Shown here piece by piece: positions 1-6,022 of a stretch of DNA of 9,101 bases. Positions within the stretch are counted from its first letter, which is position 1. Each line of letters opens with the position of its first letter. The notes under the pieces were generated by a model. It saw nothing but the letters and a program-made list of their open reading frames with translations. It had not been told where the DNA came from and ran no database searches. The position numbers were made by a program, and so were the translations under genes. The stretch is from an uncultured Clostridia bacterium. Its GTDB lineage: Bacteria > Bacillota > Clostridia > Christensenellales > Pumilibacteraceae. The stretch covers positions 1 to 9,101 of the forward strand of contig CAKQVV010000064.1 in assembly GCA_934277845.1 (NCBI GenBank), written 5' to 3'.

Positions 1-138
1 GTCGAGGAAGTCCTTGTAACCCTCGCAGTATTCGTACATCTTGTCGATTTCTTTCTCGGACGAAATCTCGAAGAAATTGCGTTTCTTGTAGGACAGTTTG
101 TCCATAAGTTGTTGTCCCTTGCTCTTATTTTCAGCCAT
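1..138 (-). CDS. Probable M18 family zinc aminopeptidase, N-terminal fragment (cut by window edge)
   Basis: Only the first 46 codons are inside the window; the frame is open to base 1. The visible protein begins MAENKSKGQQLMDKLSYKK and ends with YCEGYKDFLD. A lysine-rich start, an aromatic/Asn segment near residues 18-24, an acidic helix and a YCExYKxFLD-like stretch are typical of the N-terminus of clostridial M18 (aspartyl-aminopeptidase-like) peptidases. Those are cytosolic dodecameric metallo-aminopeptidases that release N-terminal residues from peptides. The metal ligands lie further on and cannot be checked here. The ATG at 138 is preceded by the strong Shine-Dalgarno AAGGAGAG (143-150) and by a good promoter at 202-230, which fixes the start. 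The gene appears to be the first of its transcription unit. The family call rests on a short piece and is from recognition, not a search. Confidence 0.7.
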   Translation of the reverse strand, partial: MAENKSKGQQLMDKLSYKKRNFFEISSEKEIDKMYEYCEGYKDFLD

Positions 139-150
139 TGTTCTCTCCTT

Positions 151-188
151 CCGGCTCGCCGCAAATTCAAGCCGGCTCGCCGCAAATT
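151..188 (-). repeat. 17-bp direct repeat (21-bp period) in the leader of the M18 gene
   Basis: On the plus strand CCGGCTCGCCGCAAATT occurs exactly at 151-167 and again at 172-188, separated by 4 bases. In the transcript sense each copy reads AATTTGCGGCGAGCCGG. The proximal copy abuts the Shine-Dalgarno (143-150). The repeat also creates an inverted pair, CCGGCT (transcript bases 175-170) with AGCCGG (156-151), which could fold a 6-bp hairpin with a 13-nt loop just upstream of the ribosome binding site. It may be a simple tandem duplication or a regulatory leader element. Confidence 0.85.
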
Positions 189-201
189 TATTTACTCTTT
201 T

Positions 202-230
202 AGTATATTATCTATCAAAAAAATAGTCAA
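202..230 (-). promoter_or_regulatory. Sigma-A type promoter of the M18 gene
   Basis: On the minus strand the -35 box TTGACT (225-230) is followed, after exactly 17 bp, by the -10 box TATACT (202-207). Each differs from consensus at one position, and the spacer is A/T rich. The expected start is near 195, giving a leader of about 57 nt that contains the duplicated TTTGCGGCG element. Confidence 0.8.
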
Positions 231-258
231 GCGTATTTGCCGCAAGTATCCGGCATGC

Positions 259-291
259 AAAAAGCCCGATTTATGAAATTCGGGCTTTTTT
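259..291. terminator. Intrinsic terminator hairpin downstream of the GT2 gene
   Basis: AAAAAGCCCGATTT (259-272) can pair with AAATTCGGGCTTTTT (276-290), with one bulged T and a tiny loop, flanked by T-runs on both strands. It lies about 70 bases past the stop of the minus-strand GT2 gene and just upstream of the M18 promoter, so it insulates the two units. The longer T-tract (T6 after the stem) is on the plus strand, although no plus-strand gene ends here. It can probably act in both directions. Confidence 0.75.
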
Positions 292-362
292 ATCGATTTT
301 TTATGTTGTTTTTAGATTTTACCGCGCGAATAAAAAATTTTTTAGGCTTTTTACGCGATTTT

Positions 363-1811
363 TTACTCGTCGGTTTCGGTTGTCGTTGCCGCGACTTCGG
401 CTATACTTTCCGTTTCTGTCGCCGCGTTTCCGGGCAACTCGCCTGCCGGTTCGTTATTATCAACCGGCGTTTCGTTTTCACCGTCGACCGACTCGGGTTT
501 CGCTCCGTTTAAGATATAATCGAACGATACTCCCGTTTCGGCTTCTATTTTTTTAACGAAACTCTCGTCGTAAAATTTGCTCCTGCCCACCGACTTCCAC
601 TTGGCGCGGAACAAAAAGCCTGCGGTTATACCGAGCGCATACACCACCATAAACAGCGGAAACGAAATGATCGCGGGTAACAGTTTTTTGAGCGGTACGC
701 CGATCTTCTTTTTGTCAAGACCATAGACAAGAAAGGCTTGCAAAATAAACGGAATAACGAATGCGAACGCCAGTATGTAGACTACGTTCATTACCTCTCC
801 GACGAATTGTGCGTGCGTGAGCGGAGCAAGACATTGGCTGAACAGTATCGCGTAGTATGTCGGGAACCAGAAACAACATAAACCTGCAATCGGGATAAAC
901 AACAGCGTCAGGAACATATCGAGGAACGAATACCTGAAACTGATGAAAAAGTCCAAAAGACATCTCAGTCCGTGCGTGAAGAAAAGCCGCAAAAGCCCCC
1001 TGCCCATGCGCATATTGCGCTTGAACAACTGTCCTACCGCGGACGGCTGGTCTTCGTACACGACCGCGTCGGAAACGTAGTGCGCTTTGCGTTTTTTGAA
1101 AAGTTGGTTACAGGTAAACTCGGCATCCTCGCTGAACGTCATTTCTTTCCATCCGCCCTGTTCGCGCATAATGTCCGCCGAGAACATCATGCCGCCGCCG
1201 ACGAGCATTTCGCCGATACGGAGCGCGGAGCGCGCGTGACAGTTGAACCTGCAATCGCGGATATACCACAGTCCCGAAACGCCCGAAACGATATTTTGCG
1301 TAAGGTTGGTTGCGTGGTTGTAGCCGCGCGCGAGCGTAATGCCGCTGTCGAACGCGTCGTTCATCTTGTCGATATAGTCGGGAAGCGGAAAATTGTCCGC
1401 GTCGAAACGAATAAACGCTTCGACTTCGGGATACTCTTCCAAAATTTTCGCTATACCGTATTCCAGCGCGTAAGCCGCGCCGCGTTTTTTCGGATTTTGT
1501 TCGTTGCGTTCGAACACGGTTGCGCCCGCTTTTCTCGCCTCTTCCGCGGTATTATCCGCACAGTTGTCCGCAACAACGAAAACCTTAAAATTCTCTTTAT
1601 CGTATTTTTGCAACGCGAGATTACGGACGGTCGCGCCGATTACGTCGTCTTCGTCGTGCGCGCAAATAATAACGGCGAACTTGTGTTTGCGTTTCGCCGC
1701 AGGATATTTTTCGGGTTTAAGAAAGAACAGAAAAAGATATATTATCTGGAAGGTAAACGCAACCGATACTATGCCTATTACTATTTGATTGATCAGCGTT
1801 AAAATCTGCAT
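363..1811 (-). CDS. Membrane glycosyltransferase, family GT2 (cellulose synthase/IcaA-like architecture)
   Basis: This 482-residue inner-membrane enzyme is predicted to transfer a sugar from a nucleotide-sugar donor. A transmembrane helix (about 9-31) precedes a GT-A catalytic domain. Family motifs are visible: a CAHDED start strand (50-55), VADNCADNT (80-88) with Asp82 in the nucleotide-binding position, the metal-binding DxD as FDADN (136-140), and the catalytic-base region SEDAEFT (227-233). The acceptor-site QxxRW motif appears degenerate, as QLFKRNMRMGRG (261-272) without the Trp. Three or more hydrophobic segments follow (about 295-316, 342-363, 377-401). The last 45 or so residues are a Glu/Thr/Ala-rich tail. 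The start is ATG at 1811 with GGAG at 1817-1820 and a promoter at 1870-1898. It appears to be a single-gene unit. Donor, acceptor and product (exopolysaccharide, glycolipid or other) cannot be read from sequence. The fold is near certain. Confidence 0.9.
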   Translation of the reverse strand: MQILTLINQIVIGIVSVAFTFQIIYLFLFFLKPEKYPAAKRKHKFAVIICAHDEDDVIGATVRNLALQKYDKENFKVFVVADNCADNTAEEARKAGATVFERNEQNPKKRGAAYALEYGIAKILEEYPEVEAFIRFDADNFPLPDYIDKMNDAFDSGITLARGYNHATNLTQNIVSGVSGLWYIRDCRFNCHARSALRIGEMLVGGGMMFSADIMREQGGWKEMTFSEDAEFTCNQLFKKRKAHYVSDAVVYEDQPSAVGQLFKRNMRMGRGLLRLFFTHGLRCLLDFFISFRYSFLDMFLTLLFIPIAGLCCFWFPTYYAILFSQCLAPLTHAQFVGEVMNVVYILAFAFVIPFILQAFLVYGLDKKKIGVPLKKLLPAIISFPLFMVVYALGITAGFLFRAKWKSVGRSKFYDESFVKKIEAETGVSFDYILNGAKPESVDGENETPVDNNEPAGELPGNAATETESIAEVAATTTETDE

Positions 1812-1869
1812 TGTTTCTCCGTCGTCACATTGCTTTAAGCGCGGGTGCGCCGCAAAGTCCTGTATGATG

Positions 1870-1898
1870 ATTATATACTATTTTAATGTAAAAGGCAA
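1870..1898 (-). promoter_or_regulatory. Promoter of the GT2 gene
   Basis: On the minus strand TTGCCT (1893-1898) and a perfect TATAAT (1870-1875) are 17 bp apart. Transcription would start near 1863. That gives a leader of about 52 nt which, like that of the M18 gene, carries TTTGCGGCG (1848-1856) shortly after the start. Confidence 0.78.
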
Positions 1899-1970
1899 AT
1901 AAATAGACTGTACGTGAAAGTTAATATCTTAAATTCCTTAAAATATGGCAATGCGCACAAAGCAATCCCG

Positions 1971-2000
1971 TTGACTTTATTCGGCGTAAAGTTGTATAAT
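1971..2000 (+). promoter_or_regulatory. Promoter of the SGNH hydrolase gene
   Basis: TTGACT (1971-1976) and a perfect TATAAT (1995-2000) are 18 bp apart, about 36 bp upstream of the ATG at 2036. The Shine-Dalgarno is GGGAGA (2025-2030). The leader is short, with no obvious structure. The region between this promoter and the divergent GT2 promoter (1899-1970) is A/T rich. I see no clear operator in it. Confidence 0.8.
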
Positions 2001-2035
2001 CTACTTAACGTACATTCTTTATTCGGGAGAAAATC

Positions 2036-2986
2036 ATGAAACTAAACGACAAAGAACTTCGTTCTCTCATACACGGCGCGTACTCGACAAAGGAACGTGA
2101 CGGCGGTTTTATTTCGTTCAGCCATTATACCGACGAACAGGTCGATTATCTCACATTTAACCCCTTTTACAGCGAACGCGCGGTATATTCCTCGTCCGTC
2201 ACGCTGGAATTTACCGGTACCGCCGAGAAAATCGCTCTTACCTATCGCGTGTTCGGCGGACACCCGAGCGATACGATCGAGGCATTTGTTGACGGCGTGC
2301 CGATGAGTATTTTCCACACCGAGGGCAACGTAATCGAAGCGCGAGCAGAATTTATTTTACCTGCAGGTAAAAAGAACGTGGTCGTTTATTTACCGCTCGA
2401 CTTCGAGTGTGGAATAAAAGACGTGGAAATCGACGGCGAATGGGCTCCCGTCGCGCCGCGCGAAACCAAAGTTTTGTGGATCGGCGACTCGATTACACAG
2501 GGTTACGGTACTTTCAGAACGGGCGAAACCTACGTCAACGTCGCAAACCGTGCGCTCGGATACGAAATTCTCAATCAGGGCATCGGAGGCTACCGGTACG
2601 ACGAAAAAGTGATAACTCCCATGCCCGGCTACTACCCTGACAAAATCATAGTCGCGATGGGCACGAATCAGCACCGCTCCCCCGACAAACTCGAGCGCGT
2701 GACGAAATTTTACGAGGCGCTGGAAAACGTTTATCCGGGCGTGCCGGTTCTTGCGATTACGCCGATCTGGCGCGGTGATGCGTCAAGTAACATTGACGAA
2801 CTGAAAGAAATTTCAAAGATGATCGAAAAAACGGCGGCGAAGTATGACAATATCCGCGTGGTCGACGGCTTTACTCTCGTCCCGAATCTCCAAGAGTACT
2901 ATTCCGACCTTCTCCATCCGAACGCGCTGGGCGGGCATATTTACGGCGAAAACCTCGCGGCGCATATCAAAAAGATCGGGTTTTAG
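2036..2986 (+). CDS. SGNH/GDSL hydrolase, probable carbohydrate or acyl esterase with N-terminal beta-sandwich domain
   Basis: This 316-residue protein has two domains and no signal peptide, so it is predicted to act in the cytoplasm. Residues about 1-140 are beta-rich and resemble the jelly-roll domain that precedes the SGNH domain in CE2-type and SsfX3-like esterases. From about 145 the SGNH fold starts with VLWIGDSITQG, placing the nucleophile at Ser152. Block II is QGIGG (181-185). Block III is GTNQ (209-212), with Asn211 as the likely oxyanion-hole residue and Gln where many relatives have Asp. Block V is DLLHPN (291-296), giving Asp291 and His294 of the triad. All catalytic residues are present. 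The likely reaction is hydrolysis of an ester such as an acetyl group on a sugar; the substrate is not determinable. It is a single-gene unit with its own promoter and terminator. Opposite it lies the GT2 gene. Confidence 0.88.
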   Translation: MKLNDKELRSLIHGAYSTKERDGGFISFSHYTDEQVDYLTFNPFYSERAVYSSSVTLEFTGTAEKIALTYRVFGGHPSDTIEAFVDGVPMSIFHTEGNVIEARAEFILPAGKKNVVVYLPLDFECGIKDVEIDGEWAPVAPRETKVLWIGDSITQGYGTFRTGETYVNVANRALGYEILNQGIGGYRYDEKVITPMPGYYPDKIIVAMGTNQHRSPDKLERVTKFYEALENVYPGVPVLAITPIWRGDASSNIDELKEISKMIEKTAAKYDNIRVVDGFTLVPNLQEYYSDLLHPNALGGHIYGENLAAHIKKIGF

Positions 2987-3032
2987 AAAATAAATCCTTC
3001 GATTTCAGGCGTAATACTTTCATAATAAACAA

Positions 3033-3065
3033 AAACGGCTTCCGCGTGTTTTACGGAAGCCGTTT
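3033..3065. terminator. Bidirectional intrinsic terminator between SGNH and GGGtGRT genes
   Basis: AAACGGCTTCCG (3033-3044) and CGGAAGCCGTTT (3054-3065) form a perfect 12-bp stem with a 9-nt loop between two converging genes. On the minus strand the stem is followed by TTTTTG and further T/A-rich sequence, a good U-tract. The plus-strand tract is weaker. It therefore mainly ends the scaffold/GGGtGRT operon and may also stop esterase transcription. Confidence 0.88.
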
Positions 3066-3101
3066 CGATTATTCTGATTTAATACCGGGTTGTAAATCCG
3101 A

Positions 3102-4106
3102 TTACTTGTTCATAGCCTCTTCGACTGCGACTGCGCAAGCGACGGAAGCGCCAACCATCGGGTTGTTGCCCATGCCGATAAGTCCCATCATTTCGACGTG
3201 CGCCGGAACAGATGACGAACCCGCGAACTGCGCGTCGGAGTGCATTCTGCCCATGGTGTCGGTCATGCCGTAGGACGCAGGGCCCGCCGCCATGTTGTCG
3301 GGGTGAAGCGTTCTGCCGGTACCGCCGCCGGAAGCCACGGAGAAGTAAGCCTTGCCGTTGTCGATAGCCCATTTCTTGTAGGTACCTGCAACCGGATGCT
3401 GGAAACGCGTCGGGTTGGTGGAGTTGCCGGTGATGGAAACGTCAACCTTCTCGTGCTGCATGATCGCAACGCCTTCGCGAACGTCGTCCGCACCGTAGCA
3501 ACGGACTTTTGCTCTCTCGCCATCGGAATAAGCGTATTCTTTGACGATATTGAGTTTGCCGCTGAAATAGTCGTACTTGGTCTGAACGTAGGTAAAGCCG
3601 TTGATTCTGGAAATGATCATAGCGGCATCTTTTCCGAGACCGTTAAGAATAACCTGAAGAGGTTGTTTTCTTACCTTGTTAGCGGTGCGAGCGATGCCGA
3701 TTGCACCCTCGGCAGCCGCGAAACTCTCGTGACCTGCGAGGAAGCAGAAGCAATGGGTGTCTTCGCTGAGAAGTCTTGCCGCGAGGTTGCCGTGTCCCTG
3801 ACCGACTTCACGCTGCTCTGCAACGGAGCCGGGAACACAGAACGCCTGCAAGCCTTCGCCGATAGCGACTGCTGCGTCGGTAGCCTTTTTGCAACCCTTT
3901 GCGATTGCGACTGCGCAACCCAAGGTATATGCCCAGGAAGCGTTGTCGAACGCGATGTTCTGGGTGCTCTTTACGATTTTATCGGGATCGAATCCTTTGT
4001 CGAGGCACATCCGGCGCGCCGCTTCGAGGTCTTTGATGCCGTATTTTTTAAGGCAAGCGTTGATCTTGTCTATTCTTTTCTCGTAACCTTCAAAAGTGAT
4101 ACTCAT
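3102..4106 (-). CDS. GGGtGRT protein (conserved family of unknown function, Pfam GGGtGRT)
   Basis: This 334-residue soluble protein carries the motif that names the family: SGGGTGRTLHPDNMA with GGGTGRT at 260-266. Other conserved-looking stretches are EQREVGQGHGNLAAR (97-111), the Cys pair HCFCFLAGHESFA (118-130), SITGNSTNPTRFQHP (224-238) and MGMGNNP-like sequence near the C-terminus. It has nine cysteines (18, 34, 64, 72, 90, 119, 121, 203, 324) and no membrane segment or signal peptide. Its biochemical role is not established, to my knowledge. It is second in an operon: TAAGGAGG (4114-4121) contains both the upstream gene's stop codon and this gene's Shine-Dalgarno, so translation is likely coupled to the NifU-like scaffold. 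That pairing, known in many anaerobes, suggests a partner or client in Fe-S or related metal chemistry. The family assignment is firm; the function is open. Confidence 0.93.
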   Translation of the reverse strand: MSITFEGYEKRIDKINACLKKYGIKDLEAARRMCLDKGFDPDKIVKSTQNIAFDNASWAYTLGCAVAIAKGCKKATDAAVAIGEGLQAFCVPGSVAEQREVGQGHGNLAARLLSEDTHCFCFLAGHESFAAAEGAIGIARTANKVRKQPLQVILNGLGKDAAMIISRINGFTYVQTKYDYFSGKLNIVKEYAYSDGERAKVRCYGADDVREGVAIMQHEKVDVSITGNSTNPTRFQHPVAGTYKKWAIDNGKAYFSVASGGGTGRTLHPDNMAAGPASYGMTDTMGRMHSDAQFAGSSSVPAHVEMMGLIGMGNNPMVGASVACAVAVEEAMNK

Positions 4107-4112
4107 GATAAA

Positions 4113-4121
4113 ACCTCCTTA
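4113..4121 (-). promoter_or_regulatory. Ribosome binding site overlapping the upstream stop codon
   Basis: On the minus strand TAAGGAGG (4121-4114) merges the TAA stop of the NifU-like gene (4119-4121) with a perfect Shine-Dalgarno for the GGGtGRT gene, 7 bases before its ATG at 4106. Ribosomes ending the first gene finish on the second gene's binding site, which favours matched synthesis of the two proteins. Confidence 0.85.
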
Positions 4122-4811
4122 CTTCGTGCGCGGATCGATATAGCTTGCCGCACCTTCGAATCTGCCGTAGTGACCGGTAGACTCTTTGAGTGCCTGATCT
4201 GCGCTCATGCCGGCGCGGATCTTGTCCATCATAACGCCCATCTTGACGAACTCGTAGCCGATGATAAGGTTGTCCTTGTCGAGTGCGAGTTTGGTGATAT
4301 ATCCCTCTGCCATTTCAAGGTAGCGGACGCCTTTCGCTTCGGTGCTGTAAATGGTACCGACCTGACTGCGGTGTCCCTTGCCGAGGTCTTCCATACCTGC
4401 GCCGATTTCAAGACCGTCCTCGGAGAAAGCGGACTGGGTTCTGCCGTAAACGATCTGCAAAAACAGTTCGCGCATAGCGGTGTTGATTGCGTCGCACACA
4501 AGGTCGGTGTTGAGCGCTTCCAGGATGGTTTTGCCGGGGAGAATCTCGCCTGCCATTGCGGCGGAGTGAGTCATACCCGAGCAACCGATGGTTTCGACGA
4601 GTGCTTCGCGGATAACGCCTTCCTTGACGTTAAGCGTGAGTTTGCACGCGCCCTGCTGCGGAGCGCACCAGCCGATGCCGTGAGTAAGACCGCTGATGTC
4701 CTTGATTTCCTTTGCCTGAACCCATCTTCCCTCTTCGGGTATGGGCGCGGGACCGTGGTTTGGACCCTTGCGGACGCAAACCATTTCTTCTACTTCCCTT
4801 GAAAAATGCAT
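4119..4811 (-). CDS. NifU/IscU-like iron-sulfur cluster assembly scaffold protein (GGGtGRT-linked type)
   Basis: This 230-residue soluble protein has a NifU_N/IscU-like core. The recognisable region is TIGCSGMTHSAAMAGEILPGKTILEAL (74-100, paraphrased from position), matching the scaffold pattern of a Cys-containing turn, then Ser/Ala-rich helix, then GKTxxEAL. Cysteines are at 12, 49, 56, 77 and 106. Cys77 and Cys106 sit where scaffold ligand cysteines are expected, while WCAPQQGAC (48-56) supplies another pair. It is longer than canonical IscU (about 130 residues) because of a C-terminal part (about 135-230) that I do not recognise. It is first in the operon with the GGGtGRT gene, has GGAGGG just upstream of its ATG and a promoter at 4877-4905. 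Assembly of an Fe-S cluster is inferred from family; transfer to the partner protein is a hypothesis. Confidence 0.85.
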   Translation of the reverse strand: MHFSREVEEMVCVRKGPNHGPAPIPEEGRWVQAKEIKDISGLTHGIGWCAPQQGACKLTLNVKEGVIREALVETIGCSGMTHSAAMAGEILPGKTILEALNTDLVCDAINTAMRELFLQIVYGRTQSAFSEDGLEIGAGMEDLGKGHRSQVGTIYSTEAKGVRYLEMAEGYITKLALDKDNLIIGYEFVKMGVMMDKIRAGMSADQALKESTGHYGRFEGAASYIDPRTK

Positions 4812-4876
4812 TGTTGCCCTCCAAAAAGATTTTTTGCTTTTTTCTGTGGTTGTGAACTTTGTTCGTACCGCTTTGT

Positions 4877-4905
4877 ATTATAGCATATCGCACGCGAATT
4901 AACAA
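4877..4905 (-). promoter_or_regulatory. Promoter of the scaffold/GGGtGRT operon
   Basis: On the minus strand TTGTTA (4900-4905) and a perfect TATAAT (4877-4882) are 17 bp apart. Transcription would begin near 4870, giving a leader of about 59 nt that is A-rich before the GGAGGG ribosome binding site. No attenuator or operator palindrome is evident. Confidence 0.75.
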
Positions 4906-4925
4906 CTGTTTTTGCGTCTAAATCG

Positions 4926-4954
4926 TTGCTTTTTTATCCGGATCGCTATATAAT
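4926..4954 (+). promoter_or_regulatory. Promoter of galE
   Basis: TTGCTT (4926-4931) and a perfect TATAAT (4949-4954) are 17 bp apart. The ATG at 4988 follows 33 bases later, with GGAGG at 4977-4981. The -35 boxes of this promoter and the divergent operon promoter are only about 20 bp apart, so the two polymerase sites are nearly back to back and may compete. Confidence 0.8.
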
Positions 4955-4987
4955 ATAGTCGAATCCCAAATCTTACGGAGGCACAAT

Positions 4988-6010
4988 ATGGACAAAAACA
5001 TTCTCGTCACGGGCGGTGCGGGTTATATCGCCACTCACACCGAAGTCGAACTTCTTAATCGCGGTTTCAACGTCATCGCGTTCGACAACATGGTCAACTC
5101 CTGCGACGAAAGCATAAAACGCGTGGAAAAGATCACCGGCAAGAAAATCAAGTTCTATAATGCCGACATGCGCGACAGGGCCGCTATGGAAAAGATCTTC
5201 TCGGAAAACAAAATCGACAGCGTCATTCACTTCGCCGGGCTCAAAGCCGTGGGCGAAAGCGTGCGCAAACCGCTGGAATATTATGACAACAATATTTACG
5301 GTACTCTCGTACTGCTCGAAACAATGCGTGCGCACAACGTAAAGAAAATCGTGTTTTCTTCTTCCGCGACCGTTTACGGCACTCCCGAAAGACTGCCGCT
5401 CGACGAAGATTGCTCGCTCTCTACGACTAATCCCTACGGTTCGACAAAACTCATGCTCGAAACCGTGTTGAAGGATCTCTACACTTCCGATAACACATGG
5501 GACGTCATTCTTCTGCGTTACTTCAACCCCGTTGGCGCACACGAAAGCGGACTTATCGGCGAAGATCCGAAAGGAATCCCGAATAATCTCACTCCGTATA
5601 TCGCGCAGGTTGCGAGCGGCAAACTGAAAGAAATCAACGTGTTCGGCAACGACTATGACACTCCCGACGGAACAGGCGTGCGCGACTACATTCACGTCGT
5701 CGACCTTGCGATCGGTCACGTCAAGGCCATCGAAAAAATAAACGAAACCGGCGTACACATCTACAACCTCGGCACCGGCAAAGGTTACAGCGTGCTCGAC
5801 GTGATTCACGCGTTTGAAAAGGCTTGCGGCAAGAAACTGCCCTACAAAATCTGCCCGCGCAGAGCCGGCGATATTGCGGCTTGTTATGCAAACGCAGACA
5901 AGGCTAAGCGCGATCTCGGCTGGGTTGCGGAACGCGGCATCGACGAAATGTGCGCTTCGCTGTGGAAGTGGCAGACGATGAATCCCGACGGATACAACAC
6001 GAACAAGTAA
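4988..6010 (+). CDS. galE: UDP-glucose 4-epimerase
   Basis: This 340-residue cytoplasmic extended short-chain dehydrogenase/reductase interconverts UDP-glucose and UDP-galactose using tightly bound NAD. The length matches E. coli GalE, and many blocks are nearly identical to it: HFAGLKAVGESVRKPLEYYD (81-100), FSSSATVYG (123-131), LRYFNPVGAH, GEDPKGIPNNL, DGTGVRDYIHVVDLA and VHIYNLGTG. The catalytic triad is present: Ser126 (Ser124 in E. coli), Tyr150 and Lys154 in NPYGSTK. The NAD loop reads TGGAGYIATH, so the third glycine of GxxGxxG is Ala15, a variant. The C-terminus keeps the PRRAGDIAACYANADKA segment. It has its own promoter and a strong ribosome binding site. The downstream hydrolase starts 71 bp later and may be co-transcribed. 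It would supply UDP-galactose to glycosyltransferases such as those nearby, which is inference. Confidence 0.97.
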   Translation: MDKNILVTGGAGYIATHTEVELLNRGFNVIAFDNMVNSCDESIKRVEKITGKKIKFYNADMRDRAAMEKIFSENKIDSVIHFAGLKAVGESVRKPLEYYDNNIYGTLVLLETMRAHNVKKIVFSSSATVYGTPERLPLDEDCSLSTTNPYGSTKLMLETVLKDLYTSDNTWDVILLRYFNPVGAHESGLIGEDPKGIPNNLTPYIAQVASGKLKEINVFGNDYDTPDGTGVRDYIHVVDLAIGHVKAIEKINETGVHIYNLGTGKGYSVLDVIHAFEKACGKKLPYKICPRRAGDIAACYANADKAKRDLGWVAERGIDEMCASLWKWQTMNPDGYNTNK

Positions 6011-6022
6011 TTTAACGCGACA

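Noticed and set aside
237..512. Small plus-strand open frame (91 codons) over the GT2 terminator and 3' end
   Set aside because: It runs through the terminator hairpin, is Phe/Arg-rich, has no ribosome binding site and lies antisense to the GT2 tail.
972..1802. Plus-strand open frame (276 codons) antisense to the GT2 gene
   Set aside because: It is in register with GT2 codons, Arg/Phe/Val-rich and without a domain. The GT2 motifs on the other strand are decisive.
1829..1966. ATTGCTTT (1829-1836) and AAAGCAAT (1959-1966) as a possible operator pair in the GT2-esterase gap
   Set aside because: An 8-bp inverted pair 122 bp apart in A/T-rich DNA is weak, and neither copy overlaps a promoter box in a consistent way.
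3240..4802. Long plus-strand open frame (520 codons) antisense to both the scaffold and the GGGtGRT gene
   Set aside because: Its codons are exactly in register with the real minus-strand codons, so stops would arise only from sense TTA, CTA or TCA codons, which these genes avoid. It has no recognisable domain, and both sense genes are clear family members with ribosome binding sites.
4973..5809. Minus-strand open frame (278 codons) antisense to galE
   Set aside because: It is in the same codon-register shadow of galE, its translation is His/Val/Phe-rich without any family signature, and galE is unmistakable.
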